From: Ctena decussata
Taxonomy: Eukaryota; Mollusca; Bivalvia; Lucinida; Lucinidae
DNA: 64,000 bases
Direction of reading: 5' to 3'
Assembly (NCBI GenBank): GCA_963989385.1
Contig: OZ022503.1
Coordinates: 87,021,138-87,085,137, forward strand
In this document: in pieces, positions 44,216 through 52,807 of the stretch
How positions within the stretch are numbered: the first letter of the stretch is position 1
Layout: every line of letters starts with the position of its first letter
Made by a program: the position numbers and the translations under genes
Notes under the pieces: model-generated
What the model saw: only the letters and a program-made list of their open reading frames with translations
What the model was told of the DNA's origin: nothing
Databases searched by the model: none

Positions 44216-46652
44216 AAAATTGGTAGGCAGGAGACACAATAAACCGACTTTCTTATGTACACTTGAAACAGAAAGAAGAAATAAAAGACAGAAAACTGAA
44301 AGAAAGAAGAGGAAAAGGAAACGCCACATTGTTTTGAGCTTATTGACAGAACAGATTGACGTTGAATAGTCGTATCAACGTCGATAAAAGATTTTGACGA
44401 GATTGCACCGACGCTGATACGGCTGTCTGGCGTTGTTCAAATGCTAGGGACAGTCTTAGAATTTTAATATAACTGAAATTTGGCATAACTTTTGCTGATT
44501 AGTATTTTAAGTGTGGGTGCCGTATGAAAACGACTGTCTATGGCTGCTACCATGTTTACTGTAAAGTGCGTGGTCGAAGTGTAAACAATGATCTGACTAC
44601 TCATTGTACGATTCTGGATTCATTTCACGAGGCTTTGTTACCGTATAGAAATTCGTAATAAAATTATTGCAGCTCAACAGCTCCGAACTCCGTCTAACAA
44701 ACTAATGAGAAACTGTCAGAGAGCAGCTTCCTCCCCACGGAAAACTAGCCATACTTTTTTTTCAGTTTCTTCTCTATGGCACTTTCTACTTCCATTTCTT
44801 GTCGTATAAAATTTGTAATGAAATTACTGCAATTCAACAGCTGCGAACACCGTCAACTGTCAGCTATCCCAGAAGTAGTCTTCCGCACGGAAAACTAACT
44901 ATACATTTTAGTTTCTTCTCTAGTTACAGCATACTTTTTATTATCTTTGTACACATACGGGCTTCAAGTTCTTTCAATATTAGTTATGCTACAACCCTTT
45001 CCCTAAAACATGAAATATAATTACCAACATGGCACAAATGTAGAACTGCAATAATTTATAAAAAGTTTCTTCTCTCCGGCACTTTCTATTTCCTTTAAAT
45101 TTCACCCAGCGCTCAGCCTCCTTGCATTTTGTGAGCAGACCATGTAGTGATCAAAGAAGCGGCTAACGTTGACGCCATCTTGTTTTTATCAAACGGAACG
45201 TTTGACGTCATTACGTAACGCAGCGACAGAAACTGCCGCAAGGCGGCGCTGAATTACTCCCACCTCACCTTAAATTCATAATAATTGCATATAGTAATCG
45301 GCATACTTTGTACAGGTAAGCTATCGGATAAACCCATAAGTCGCTATTGGTAATTTCCACCGTATTGTAGAATTAAGTGCTCTATGGTTGAGAGTAACTG
45401 GACGATAGACAAAACTGAATGAGGAGAGAGAAATCGACAAAACATAGTCCTGGCACGGTCTAAATCTGAGAAAGACGTGACTTGCTGCAAGTCATTTCAA
45501 GATTTCCCTACAGATTTACAAAATATTCGACCAATAACAGTAATTTGACATGGATATACCATTTCTTTAAATAGTGCAAGCCTGGTAAATGCTTAAACAA
45601 GCGAAAAAAGAACAATACTTACTAAAATATAGACCCACATTCGAACTTTGTTTACAATCGACTGACCGGGTGTCGATGTACAGTTTTAACACTTCCGATG
45701 TACGCCACTGTATGGTTAGATACTTTGTGTTCTATGATCCAAAACTTGTTCGTACCTATTCATACTCGAACTACACGGATTGTTCTATGAATTCCTGTAC
45801 CGGTTGTACAGGTTTACCGTGTTAACGACCTATATTTACTTACTCTAGTTTATTATGTCGGCGGAGAGGACGACATCCCACTGTGTGCGCAGTGTTCGGT
45901 TGAATCTGCATTGATCCGACGTCATTTATGTCGAATCAAAGTTCATGCGTCGTTGATTCGGCGTTGTGTGCCTACTGGAATGTTCCACCTGATCCACAGG
46001 AGCACCCAGGATGCAATTCTAGAAATTTTAAGCAAATTCCGACAAGCGGCTCGTAGGCGTCTCGATCGTCGGAATTTGCAACTCTATTCTTTGAATCTGC
46101 CTCCTTCTGGACTGAGATGGGTCACTTGTATACGCATATTGGAAGATTCTATTTTGATGTTTCAATTATATCACATTACAGTAGGTGCTACAGTCAGATC
46201 TAACATAATTTGAATACTAGACCCTTGCTTGAGTTCAATCTTTCATTTCTGAGAGTTACAATATGAGTTAGAATGTTAGACTATTACTGATAGTTCCATG
46301 CGTAAAGTTTCTTCAATCACATCTGAAATAAAATTGCAACAGTGCCTTATTTATTAAATAATCATTTATTTTATTTTATTTTTCAGCCTGTTCAAATTAT
46401 GGAAGTGAGTTTCAGGAGTTCCCAGGGACGGTACTACTTGGCGCTGACGAGACTTTAAGTGGCATTTCACTAACAGACTGCCTAGCTGCATGCCTTGCTA
46501 CATCAACATTCGCATGTAAAAGTTTCTCTTACCTGTTTAACTCCCAGCAATGTTACCTGGACTCCGGCACATTTTGTTCACAACCAAGTGATCTCGTAGT
46601 GGCCCTCGCATATAACTATTACCACAGAAAATGCAATGGTGGTAATGTGTAG
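27452..46652 (+). CDS. PAN gene A: secreted PAN / mucin-linker / PAN protein, five exons
   Basis: Exons 27452-27539, 28460-28680, 30468-30662, 40375-40465 and 46387-46652 join with consistent phases (1, 0, 0, 1) into 286 codons. Residues 1 to about 27 are a hydrophobic signal peptide. Residues 30-103 form a cysteine-rich domain (C36, C39, C61, C65, C71, C83, C93) with the PAN/apple pattern C-x3-C-x5-C and YS..+.VCKL. Residues 104-199 are a Ser/Thr-rich linker with N-glycosylation sequons at N116, N121 and N126. Residues 200-286 form a second, clearer PAN domain (C200, C230, C234, C242, C254, C262, C281). PAN domains bind proteins or sugars outside the cell; a role in recognition, mucus or immunity is inference. 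Introns 3 (9.7 kb) and 4 (5.9 kb) are full of transposons, so extra small exons could be missed. A tandem paralogue starts at 63141. Confidence 0.72.
27858..28097. mobile_element. Palindromic foldback element (GCCGCGACACGA family), copy 11, in PAN A intron 1
   Basis: Starts TAGCCGAGATACGAGAAAAC and ends GTCGTGTCGCGGTTCA. It is absent from the matching intron of PAN gene B (63229-63834). Confidence 0.8.
28460..28680 (+). CDS. PAN gene A exon 2 (first PAN-like domain)
   Basis: Acceptor CATTTCCAG; donor TTCATG/GTATGG, which gives phase 0 and fits exon 3. Encodes seven cysteines and one sequon (N88). Very similar to 63835 onward. Confidence 0.75.
29619..29985. repeat. Dispersed repeat with hairpin, copy 1 (PAN A intron 2)
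   Basis: Paired with 60768-61127. A hairpin is formed by GTATTATTGAATTTATTAAA and its complement around GGCTATGCCGAGCATCTTAT. The order relative to the PAN genes differs between the two sites, so it is an interspersed repeat and not part of the tandem duplication. Confidence 0.65.
30238..30450. mobile_element. TA-type MITE, copy 3, abutting PAN A exon 3
   Basis: Ends TGGTCAATTCGGGTAACTTC and GAATTTACCCGACTCGACCC, flanked by TA at 30236-30237 and 30451-30452. Central palindrome GACGGCTCATTATGAGACGTC. It ends 17 bp before the first base of exon 3. Confidence 0.75.
30468..30662 (+). CDS. PAN gene A exon 3 (N-glycosylated mucin-like linker)
   Basis: Acceptor TTCTTTTGCAG; donor ACTCAA/GTAATG. 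65 codons, phase 0 on both sides. Rich in Thr and Ser. If the donor is not used the frame runs eight codons further to TAA at 30684-30686, giving a short form without the second PAN domain. Confidence 0.65.
30682..30955. repeat. Two tandem ~150-bp repeats with GGAGCAAATT palindromes
   Basis: Both copies carry ATCTTGTCT, then ATTGTCTCC, then a palindrome (GAATTTGCTCCCTCTCGGAG and AAATTTGCTCCCTTTAGGAG) and TCCTTTAAGAGT. Similar words recur at 31240-31290, 15410-15460 and 27640-27725. Confidence 0.55.
31039..31190. mobile_element. Palindromic foldback element (GCCGCGACACGA family), copy 12, short internally deleted form
   Basis: Exact terminal repeats (TGAGCCGCGACACGAGAAAA and its complement except the last base) but only 152 bp; the central part and inner right arm are deleted. 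Confidence 0.85.
31191..31915. other. PAN A intron 3: no feature recognised
   Basis: AT-rich intron sequence with a TTC-rich tract near 31688-31705. Nothing else is supported. Confidence 0.35.
31921..32115 (-). pseudogene. Possible orphan exon, minus strand
   Basis: An open frame encodes CDNSTTSFTSKELCF, then about 40 residues of protein-like composition ending in NKI/GTGAGA, a plausible donor at about 31939. The upstream end meets a Helentron-like fragment at 32128, so any acceptor is lost. No family is recognised. It lies antisense in PAN A intron 3; chance cannot be excluded. Confidence 0.22.
32128..32504 (+). mobile_element. Helentron-like element, 3' fragment with one monomer
   Basis: One copy of the monomer found in tandem at 37392-39757 (GACCTTGGGCTGACCTTGAC and onward), ending with CTCAGGTGAACGATT, the stem GGGCCTCATGACCC and TCTTGTTT, the same 3' end as the larger element. 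Confidence 0.7.
32622..32860. mobile_element. Palindromic foldback element (GCCGCGACACGA family), copy 13
   Basis: Full-length copy in PAN A intron 3. Starts TGAGCCGCGACACGACAAAA and ends TTTTCTTGTGTCGCAGCTCA. Confidence 0.85.
33106..33381 (+). mobile_element. SINE with tRNA-Lys-like head
   Basis: Head with A box TAGTGCAGTCGG and B box GGTTCGATACC, anticodon loop reading CTTTTAA (Lys-like), then the shared body and an ACA/ACAAC repeat tail. No clear target duplication. The head lacks a sound acceptor stem, so it is not called as a tRNA gene. Confidence 0.8.
33433..34570 (+). pseudogene. Decayed gene with ~27-residue repeats, unknown family
   Basis: From an ATG at 33433 a frame runs MLCSRKRLERKYPDSYQD, stops at 33526, and resumes in frame. 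From about 33690 to 34290 an imperfect repeat of about 80 bp encodes, across shifting frames, versions of QDDERPSRRKKRTDRQ then IEECSDQETEALN, at least six times. It ends in an acidic stretch (DEEGKEDAEDREDGESDDDD). Several frameshifts and stops break it. It lies in PAN A intron 3 on the sense strand. The family is not recognised; a charged nuclear or structural protein or a former transposon protein are both possible. Confidence 0.45.
35061..35207 (+). pseudogene. Short acidic reading frame, possible remnant
   Basis: 48 codons from ATG 35061 to TAA 35205-35207, acidic and Ser/Thr-rich (DSDTD-like: ESDTDMGSDSSELSD). Just downstream of the decayed repeat gene and perhaps part of it. No homologue is recognised. 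Confidence 0.3.
35560..36033 (+). pseudogene. Interrupted reading frame, unknown family
   Basis: A 67-codon open frame from ATG 35560 to TAA 35761-35763 continues in the same frame for about 54 more codons (including FNSLQKNEMLRKVNES) to a TAA near 35930, then a further 34 codons to TAG at 36031-36033. One frame open for about 158 codons with two in-frame stops suggests a recently broken gene or exon set (AAAG/GTATAA at the second stop could be a donor). No domain is recognised. Confidence 0.35.
36271..36305. repeat. (CTAT)n microsatellite
   Basis: Seven or more CTAT units in PAN A intron 3. The surroundings (36034-37179) hold no other recognised feature. Confidence 0.9.
37180..37388. repeat. 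Dispersed repeat shared with 21262-21530
   Basis: Same order of words as the other copy, without the poly(A) run. It ends directly at the left border of the Helentron-like element. Confidence 0.65.
37392..39757 (+). mobile_element. Helentron-like element with ~440-bp tandem monomers
   Basis: The left end has CTCACCTGAGC, followed by GTCCGTCCGTCCGTC. The right end has GCTCAGGTGAGCG, then the stem GGGCCTCATGCCC and TCTTGTTT. The inverted CACCTGAGC/GCTCAGGTG pair is not at the very ends, and the 3' stem-loop lies close to the right border; both are features described for Helentron-derived elements (HINEs). Inside, a monomer recurs at about 37566, 38026, 38460, 38906 and 39334 (430-460 bp period) with words such as GTCACATGACCAACATGGCC and AAGAGGTCAAGGTCATTCTT. 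No coding capacity. Classification is inference. Confidence 0.6.
39758..40374. other. End of PAN A intron 3: no feature recognised
   Basis: Overlapping open frames on both strands at 40001-40408 have no recognisable domain and are mutual shadows. Confidence 0.35.
40375..40465 (+). CDS. PAN gene A exon 4 (Thr-rich linker)
   Basis: Acceptor GATACTTCAG; encodes GSSSLETTTTTMTTATITSP and ends SPCA plus one base. Donor GCAT/GTGCGT gives phase 1, which fits exon 5; the nearby alternative GTATAT would break the frame. Confidence 0.65.
40466..41287. other. PAN A intron 4, first part: no feature recognised
   Basis: No repeat family of this window or coding block is recognised. Confidence 0.35.
41288..41447 (+). 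mobile_element. Second SINE family: tRNA-headed, TCTTTCGGATGAGAC body
   Basis: The head reads TGGCTGTAGCGTAGTGGATA with a CTGGACTACCAATCCAG anticodon arm and a weak B box; the body has TCTTTCGGATGAGACTTTTA and ends GTTAAACTCGAGTTCATTCA then CTCAC. This body motif is widespread in marine invertebrate SINEs (from memory). Single copy in this window. Confidence 0.65.
41448..42748. other. PAN A intron 4: mostly unannotated
   Basis: A G run lies at 41869-41883. A 64-codon frame at 41604-41798 (includes KYIQRKGGLVMAGPPGANS) looks protein-like but has no recognised family or splice support. At 42225-42335 CACGTGAGCAAATTTACT-type words form a weak inverted pair. Confidence 0.3.
42749..42840. mobile_element. 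Palindromic foldback element (GCCGCGACACGA family), copy 14, left half
   Basis: Starts TGAGCTGCGACTCAACAAAA and stops after GATCAGAGTCTTT in the left arm. Confidence 0.7.
44174..44212. repeat. (CT)n microsatellite
   Basis: About 19 CT units inside the TTAA-flanked element. Confidence 0.95.
44640..45080. repeat. ~161-bp tandem repeat, about 2.5 copies
   Basis: Repeated blocks include TATTGCAGCTCAACAGCTCC / TACTGCAATTCAACAGCTGC, CACGGAAAACTA and AGTTTCTTCTCT. Within the TTAA-flanked element. Confidence 0.6.
45274..46386. other. End of PAN A intron 4: no feature recognised
   Basis: Open frames at 45589-45825 (cysteine-rich end) and 45911-46213 have no recognised domain and no paired splice sites. 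Left uncalled. Confidence 0.3.
46387..46652 (+). CDS. PAN gene A exon 5 (second PAN domain, stop)
   Basis: Acceptor TTTTATTTTTCAG; CC completes a Ser codon, then 87 codons and TAG at 46650-46652. The cysteine pattern and SLTDCLAACLATSTFACKSF block match PAN domains well. No open-frame call starting with ATG covers this exon, so it is easily missed. Confidence 0.75.
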
Positions 46653-46952
46653 TTGAGGAGAATGACTACGAGGTGGAGTATAAAAATGACTGACCAATCG
46701 GAAAGCACGATTTAACACTTTTTGACCAGTGGACTTCTCCGTCCTTATTATTTGTACGAGTCCATATCAAATTTAAGGGGTTTCTGAAAAATGATCAGAC
46801 GTCGAGTTCTGCGGCGTCTGACTGGATCTGCGCTGTTTGCATATTTGCATATATCCCTAAACGGCATTATAGACTAAAAAGTGTTAATGAGATGCGAAAG
46901 ATTTATTTGTTTGGGAAAATATTTCTTGTTAACTTTGCGACTTTCCTTGTTT

Positions 46953-46964
46953 CTCTTTTTTTTT

Positions 46965-46996
<32 letters not shown>
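46953..46996. repeat. Poly(T) run
   Basis: T run of over 40 bp with one C, about 300 bp after PAN gene A. No canonical poly(A) signal was found between the stop codon and here. Confidence 0.9.
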
Positions 46997-46997
<1 letters not shown>

Positions 46998-47800
46998 TCC
47001 TCCGATGTAGTCGAAGGGGGCGAAAGAAATGCATGACGTGGATCATGTTATTTTGGGGATCATGATCCTAAAGATCTGTAAATTTGGTCAAATCTTGTGG
47101 TCTCATCATCTCCGTCAGATTTCAACCAATTTGTTCTCAAACTTTCAGGATATTGTTGTTACTACATTACATGGATCATATTTATTGGAGTTATAATATA
47201 ACCCTTTCTGCCAGATATACGGCCCTTTGCAAATATGACCAAATCTTTTGGCCTCAACTTCTCCTTTACTTTTCATTCGAGTTTTGTCGCGCCTACTAAG
47301 CAGAAGCGAAACATATAGACTGCTTTTCTGATGTCGTCTTTTTCGGCCTAAACTTATGTCGAGTTTTTTGCGTTTAGGTCAGTTTCTCAAGAACTATAAG
47401 GACTAGATCCATGAAACTTGGGTCATACAAACATCTGGAAAAACGAAGCTCAAAACCACTATTAATATTTGTCTTGACCTACATTTTACGTTTCAACGAA
47501 TTTGTAATTTATTGTCAAGTTTTCGCGTTTAGGTCAGTTTCCCAAGAACTGCATACATCTGGAAGAGTAAAGCTCAAACCAACATTAATATTATGTTATG
47601 CCCTAGTTTTCATACTTCGGCCACTTTGCAATTTTTGTCGAGATTTCGCCTGTGAAGAGTAAAGCTCAAGGCTGTCGTCTTGACTTAGTTCTTACGCTTC
47701 ACTAACTTTGCATTTTTGTTAAGTTTTTTTGCGTTTATCTCTGTTTCTCAAGAACTATAAGGACTAGAGCTATGAAACTTGGGTCATGCATACATCGGCT
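46997..47800. repeat. Degenerate tandem repeats
   Basis: GCGTTTAGGTCAGTTTCTCA with AAGAACTATAAGGACTAG and ATGAAACTTGGGTCAT recurs at about 47370, 47524 and 47732 at uneven spacing (150-210 bp). Non-coding; resembles the internal parts of old tandem-bearing elements. Confidence 0.5.
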
Positions 47801-47849
47801 CATATGAATAAACATTTACATACTTACATATATGCAGTTTCAGAGCCCT

Positions 47850-48145
47850 AAATGCGGAGACGAACTGATGATAAATTTTCAATATATAAACATATGCCCC
47901 AGCAAGGTGGTACTAAAGAAGGACAGTTTTATCATCAGGAGGCAACTTTTGTGACCGCCGGTTGGCTTCCCTTGGCAACAAAGTCCTTCAAATAAGAACC
48001 CACTCTTAAATGAAGAATATGTGTTACTAGATGAGCAAATTCGTACCTATAGGAGTTGTTTCCCATTAAAAAGACAGTCAAACATGAATTGGCACAGAGT
48101 TGCTGCCCCCCAAAATGTACCCACTTTCAGTAATAAAGACCATTT
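47850..48145. repeat. Dispersed repeat, inverted relative to 22316-22610
   Basis: Carries the complements of the words listed for the other copy, in matching order. Confidence 0.65.
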
Positions 48146-48168
48146 AGCTGGTAAATACCATTAACAAA

Positions 48169-48200
48169 AGAGCCGCGACACGAGAAAACCAGCAAAGTTA
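48169..48200. mobile_element. Palindromic foldback element (GCCGCGACACGA family), copy 15, terminal repeat only
   Basis: Only the left end remains: GAGCCGCGACACGAGAAAAC then CAGCAAAGTTAG. Confidence 0.65.
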
Positions 48201-48230
48201 GTTCCCATTTCCTTTTTCCTTATCACCCCC

Positions 48231-48231
<1 letters not shown>

Positions 48232-48273
<42 letters not shown>
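48232..48273. repeat. (AC)n microsatellite
   Basis: About 20 AC units, close to the broken end of the foldback element. Confidence 0.95.
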
Positions 48274-48275
<2 letters not shown>

Positions 48276-48359
48276 TTTCCAGTATAAACATGTCATCTGG
48301 CCTTGATTCTGATACTGTTCCATTACTAAGCGCAGTTATTGTGCATGATGGGAACATGC

Positions 48360-48515
48360 ATACTTTGGCATAATAGGGGCTAAATCTATCTGCGATTACA
48401 GTTTTGTTCAGCAACTTCGAATACGGATTTTTTTCCTTGTTCATTTTTCCATATTCGATGTTGTTGAACAAAAATGTAACCAAAGATAGATTTAACCCTA
48501 TTATGCCGAATTACA
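48360..48515. repeat. Foldback hairpin element
   Basis: TTGGCATAATAGGGGCTAAA and ATAGATTTAACCCTATTATG are near-complements; the inner arms pair TTGTTCAGCAACTTCGAATA with its complement. Loop of about 30 bp. Confidence 0.65.
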
Positions 48516-48594
48516 TATTCAGTTAAAAACAGAAACAGTCAAAGCAGGTCACGTGAGCTATAGCAACACATACAGGACTACGAGGTGTACACCT

Positions 48595-48700
48595 CAATTT
48601 CGCATTGGCGCAAAAAGTTCTTTTGGACCCTCAAGTTCTGTGAATATTTAATTTTTTCATAATTTTCCAAACTGAGAACATCTACTTTTGTAGGTTTTAT
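48595..48700. repeat. Dispersed repeat, inverted relative to 6545-6700
   Basis: Contains ACCTCAATTTCGCATTGGCG, the exact complement of the other copy's marker word. Confidence 0.5.
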
Positions 48701-49107
48701 TGCTTACTGGAGGGGAAGGGCCATTGCAAATGTTACCATCGTTGAGACAACTCACGACACAATAGTTACGTTTTCGCCTACCGTTTCTTCCTTGACAAAA
48801 GTTTCTGTATCTTGTTAGCTGAGGCATTTGGCGCCTGTCTTAATAAAGTTTGCAGAAAACGGTCGGTCATTACTGTGCTGGATTCATGCGAAATTGGAAA
48901 TGTCGACCCTTTGTCTACTTCCAATTTACACTGGGTCACGTGACAAGTTTAACAGTATCAAAATTCACACTAAAGGTCTCTATGAATATTTGTTATATGT
49001 ATTCGTATAACAGTTTACTGTTCATCTACTCATTATTTTTTAATTCTGCTTTCTTAACACCCCTTACTTTTTATGAGCAGTATATATCGGATGACATTAT
49101 GTTTATC

Positions 49108-49377
49108 GCCGGGCCGGGTAGCGCAATCGGTAGGGCGCCTGACTCGTAAGTCAGAGGTCCTGGGTTCGAATCCCGGTCTGGCCACATACTTTCGTTTCTC
49201 CTTCCGCTGATTCAAGAAGGGCAGTTGTCAGTTACTGGCGAAAGTATGTGCACTTAGTACTGGTTAACCGCTTAGGAGGTCTAAGCCTGCCCAGGAATAG
49301 TGTGGTTAGGTTAACTGACCGTCCCGACATGACCTTAGTTGTTTACCGTGGACGTTAAGCATCAAATCAACCAACCA
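49108..49377 (+). mobile_element. Full-length SINE with perfect 14-bp target duplication
   Basis: 270 bp: a tRNA-like head (A box TAGCGCAATCGG, B box GGTTCGAATCC, anticodon loop CTCGTAA), a body of about 150 bp and the tail ATCAAATCAACCAACCA. ACATTATGTTTATC flanks it at 49094-49107 and 49378-49391. Intact duplications mark a fairly recent insertion. The tail would be the site recognised by a partner LINE. Confidence 0.9.
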
Positions 49378-49391
49378 ACATTATGTTTATC

Positions 49392-49847
49392 ACCTGAATA
49401 GGAGAAAGGAATAAAGGAAAAAGGAACTGACTTTATGTTTAACCTGAGACTAATTATGTTAAATTTTAAAAGTCGGCTTATCAGGGTAATTTTCTGTAAA
49501 TTATCAACTCTTGAAAATTCATAAATACGGATTCAGTTCGTGGCTTGAGACTTTCAAGAGTAATAATAATCGAAATTAGGTTTTGAAAATTTTAAACTCT
49601 ATTAGACTTTAAAGAGTAGTTATTTACACACTTAGGATTAACATAAACGTTTGCACTGTACTTTACGAAATAAAATAATCGAAATTAGGGTTTGAAAAAT
49701 TTTAACCCTATTAGGTTTAAAATTTCAAAACCTATTTTCCATTTCTTTATTTCTTTAAAGACGAAAAAGTTAAAACATATGATAGAAGATTTGAAAGACA
49801 AGATTCAAGCTCAATACTATGTTTGAAGACTTACTATAAAACACTTT
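49392..49847. other. No gene recognised
   Basis: TCGAAATTAGGTTTTGAAAA occurs twice (about 49570 and 49680) with inverted relatives; a weak local repeat only. Confidence 0.35.
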
Positions 49848-50191
49848 ATGCCATTCCTATCCTCGCAGTGGATAACTAAAGTCAAGGGAACTTGCTAGGG
49901 TAACATATTCAGCAACCTTGTTCACTGATAAGGGATTACATAAACAAGATAAAACAATACGTGGTGAAAGAGTCTAATCTAGACTAAGGTTGTAAAACTA
50001 ATCATAAAAATACATGTTAATATGAGCCAAGTAAGAAACAATGTAGTGAAACAGCTTTAAGCGTATAACAATATATCGCTGACAATATTCACCAACAAAA
50101 TCTACATAGCATGTTTCCGCTTCCTTTCTCCGCCTTCTTTCACACCGTCAATCTTGCTGTGGGGTATCTTGCTGTGGGGTACAAAGTCCCA
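49848..50191. repeat. Direct repeat, copy 1 (offset 699 bp)
   Basis: Nearly identical to 50547-50873 over more than 310 bp (CCATTCCTATCCTCGCAGTG at the start, ACACCGTCAATCTTGCTGT near the end). This copy has an extra tandem of TCTTGCTGTGGGGTA. Confidence 0.85.
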
Positions 50192-50546
50192 CACAAAGTG
50201 CAAACAAAACATGCATTGGTCAAGAAACTTCGCTAGGCAAATTGAAATGAAAACAAAACAAGAAATTTAAGATATAAACGGATAATCCCAGTCAGCGAAC
50301 AAGCTCTTTAACGAGGTGGTGGAGGGGAGGTAGGAGGTTTGCCGAATAATCAATAAAATTTATGCGTCCGGCTTTATCGATTATCTTAACACAACTAACT
50401 TGCAGACTAATAGATACACAGGCAGCGAAATTCCGATAAAACCATGGCAACGGCTATCGAGAGAGGCACCTTACGGGATATTGGAAAACTCTGAATAAAG
50501 ACGTATAGTCATTACATAAATGATGCTATTAGCATAGCAGCTATTA

Positions 50547-50873
50547 ATGCCATTCCTATCCTCGCAGTGGATAACTAAAGTCAAGGGAACTTGCTAGGGT
50601 AACATATTCAGCAATCTTGTTCACTGATAAGGGATTACATAAACAAGATAAAACAATATGTGGTGAAAGAGTCTAATCTAGACTAAGGTTGTAAAACTAA
50701 TCATAAAAATACATGTTAATATGAGCCAAGTAAGAAACAATGTAGTGAAACAGCTTTAAGCGTATAACAATATATCGCTGACAATATTCACCAACAAAAT
50801 CCACATAACATGTTTCCGCTTCCTTTCTCCGCCTTCTTTCACACCGTCAATCTTGCTGTCGGGTACAAAGTCC
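50547..50873. repeat. Direct repeat, copy 2
   Basis: Second copy of 49848-50191, with only a handful of base differences. Confidence 0.85.
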
Positions 50874-52191
50874 ATAAAACTGTCAACAAAATTAGTATTT
50901 TGGTGACAGTTTGCCCCACAGAAGGAAATAAAGAAAGAAGGAAGAAAAAATAAATAAAATAAAATCATTTGTCAGCTTTAGGAACAGTATACACGTCTCA
51001 TATTCTAACGCAAATAAAGTGCACGATATGACACATTGATAAACATGCGATAGTGTACACAACAACATGAAAACATGAGCAAAACTACTACTCTTGGCTG
51101 TGATTTGTTTGTAACGGAAATGCACCGAAAATGTAGCCATCATTAAATGCAAAACACATGTAATAATGCATAGTTTTACTGCCCCATTTAATAGAGCTGA
51201 TGTAGCTTTACAATACATTTCAAAATTGTCGGTTACCATAACAAACTGTTACGCAGAAGGTTTTACACTTGGTCGACACGAGTGTAGAGCCTTATGCGTC
51301 GCCAGGACGGCGGAGGGTGACTTCCGGTTAAATGGTTATCTACCAGTGTATTTCACTAACAAGGAAACTCTAACAACGTTAGAATTTTTTTGAAGTTTAT
51401 ATATATATAATGTAAATTCTATATACAACGATACAATTTACAACAATCCACAATTACAATAATATACAACACATATCAGTTCATGTCGCTGGCCCAAGTA
51501 AGGTGTTTGTTTCAAATCTGTAATCGATTTGCGTACAATACGCAAATAGATTACCGTCTGACGTCAACACCGTACTCGGCTCAGCGCCATGAACTAAAGG
51601 AAAACACAAAGAACAAAAAACGTTAGTTTGAGCTCATACAAAAAACAAGGCCTTATGTTGGTAGACTTCAATTCGTCGTTCCCTGGATCATGTCATGGGC
51701 CAGTCCATATATCATGAGGAACACCAACTTATATTAACACGTGCACGATTATATACTGGTCGCTCCCTGGATCGTACCAGGGACCAGTCTATATATATTA
51801 ACACACTTTAGTGGACGAACACTGTCCCACACTTGATGTGACCTTCAGATCTAACACAGAATCTGGCAAAACTGTGCTAACCACTTCCGCCTACATTTTG
51901 TGCTTCCCGCCTCTGCTTAGGAACCATGCACAAACGGCGTTGTAACTGCCTCTACCCGGGTTGGTATTAACCTGGAGACGTATATCGCATCTCCAGGTGA
52001 GACGTGGCTCTAAGCACTAACAGCTGACTGCCGGACTTGATGTGCCCTTCTAGGTCTAAACTCAGAATCTGGGCACACAACAATATAACGTCCTCAGTAT
52101 AAGAATTAAACAGCCACGTCTAACTTTTCAATAAAAGATAGGCGTATAAATAGTATGCGTCTCACATTTAAATCATGGGACTCGAATATAA
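50874..52191. other. No gene recognised
   Basis: At 51480-51600 the words TTCATGTCGCTG and CAGCGCCATGAA form a weak inverted pair. At 51660-51800 a CTGGATCATGTCATGGGCCA block is echoed by CTGGATCGTACCAGGGACCA. Open frames are short and without domains. Confidence 0.35.
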
Positions 52192-52288
52192 GCGTGCAGG
52201 TATTCACATTAAAATCATGCAACACGCTGTCCACAATCAAAAGACTCGTGCAGGTATTCACCTTAAAATCATGCAATACGCTGTCCAC
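52192..52288. repeat. 54-bp tandem repeat, two copies
   Basis: CGTGCAGGTATTCAC, TTAAAATCATGCAA and ACGCTGTCCAC recur at an offset of 54 bp, 52193 and 52247. Confidence 0.8.
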
Positions 52289-52807
52289 GAGAGGTATTCA
52301 CAAACAACCCATGCATAACGTAGCCACAATTTCCGTAAATGTTTTATTACCACAGTTGCCCTAAAAACTGTAGCCCTACTGATTGAAAGGATTAAAATAA
52401 TTCGACGACAAAGTCGACGATCGGATCCATTTCGTAACACAAACCACTTGTCTCAAATATAATATTCAACAGAGTAAGATGTTGACAACAGGGAAAGTAA
52501 CAGAAGGTATCTGGGCAGCCCCTCGGCAACGCAAAGGGTCTACTCAACAAATATCTGTTTGTTCCCTTGGTCCTCTAATAAACTGAAATTTCTAAAGCGC
52601 ATGTACATGTAATTATTCAAAAGGGTCCAAAATAACTTTTAGTGCACCTAAACATTGTTGTTATCGAATACAAAGCATAGACAAAACATTGATATGTATA
52701 TACACTGAGATATAATGCCTTCGGCAACGCAGAAGGACATGGCACTTTACAACTGCACGCCGCGCAGAGGAAAACTGTCCACATTTACTATAAAACACTT
52801 TATATCT

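Larger units (their letters stand above)
43327..45269. mobile_element. TTAA-flanked non-autonomous DNA transposon, 1,943 bp
   Basis: The left end GGTGAGGTGAGAGTAATT and right end AATTACTCCCACCTCACC are inverted with one mismatch in 18. TTAA flanks both sides (43323-43326 and 45270-45273), the target used by piggyBac and Kolobok elements. Inside are a (CT)n run and a 161-bp partial tandem repeat (44640-45080). No transposase frame is seen, so it would depend on a relative elsewhere. It lies in PAN A intron 4. Confidence 0.72.

Noticed and set aside
45589..46213. Two open frames before PAN A exon 5
   Set aside because: No matching splice phases or PAN pattern; one cysteine cluster alone is not enough.
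49108..49180. tRNA gene (Thr-like anticodon)
   Set aside because: The A and B boxes and an anticodon-like loop are present, but the block is the head of a dispersed SINE with target duplications and the same body as other copies; the anticodon stem is also irregular.
49848..50873. LTR pair of a small retrotransposon
   Set aside because: No TG...CA ends, primer-binding site, polypurine tract or target duplication seen; kept only as a direct repeat.
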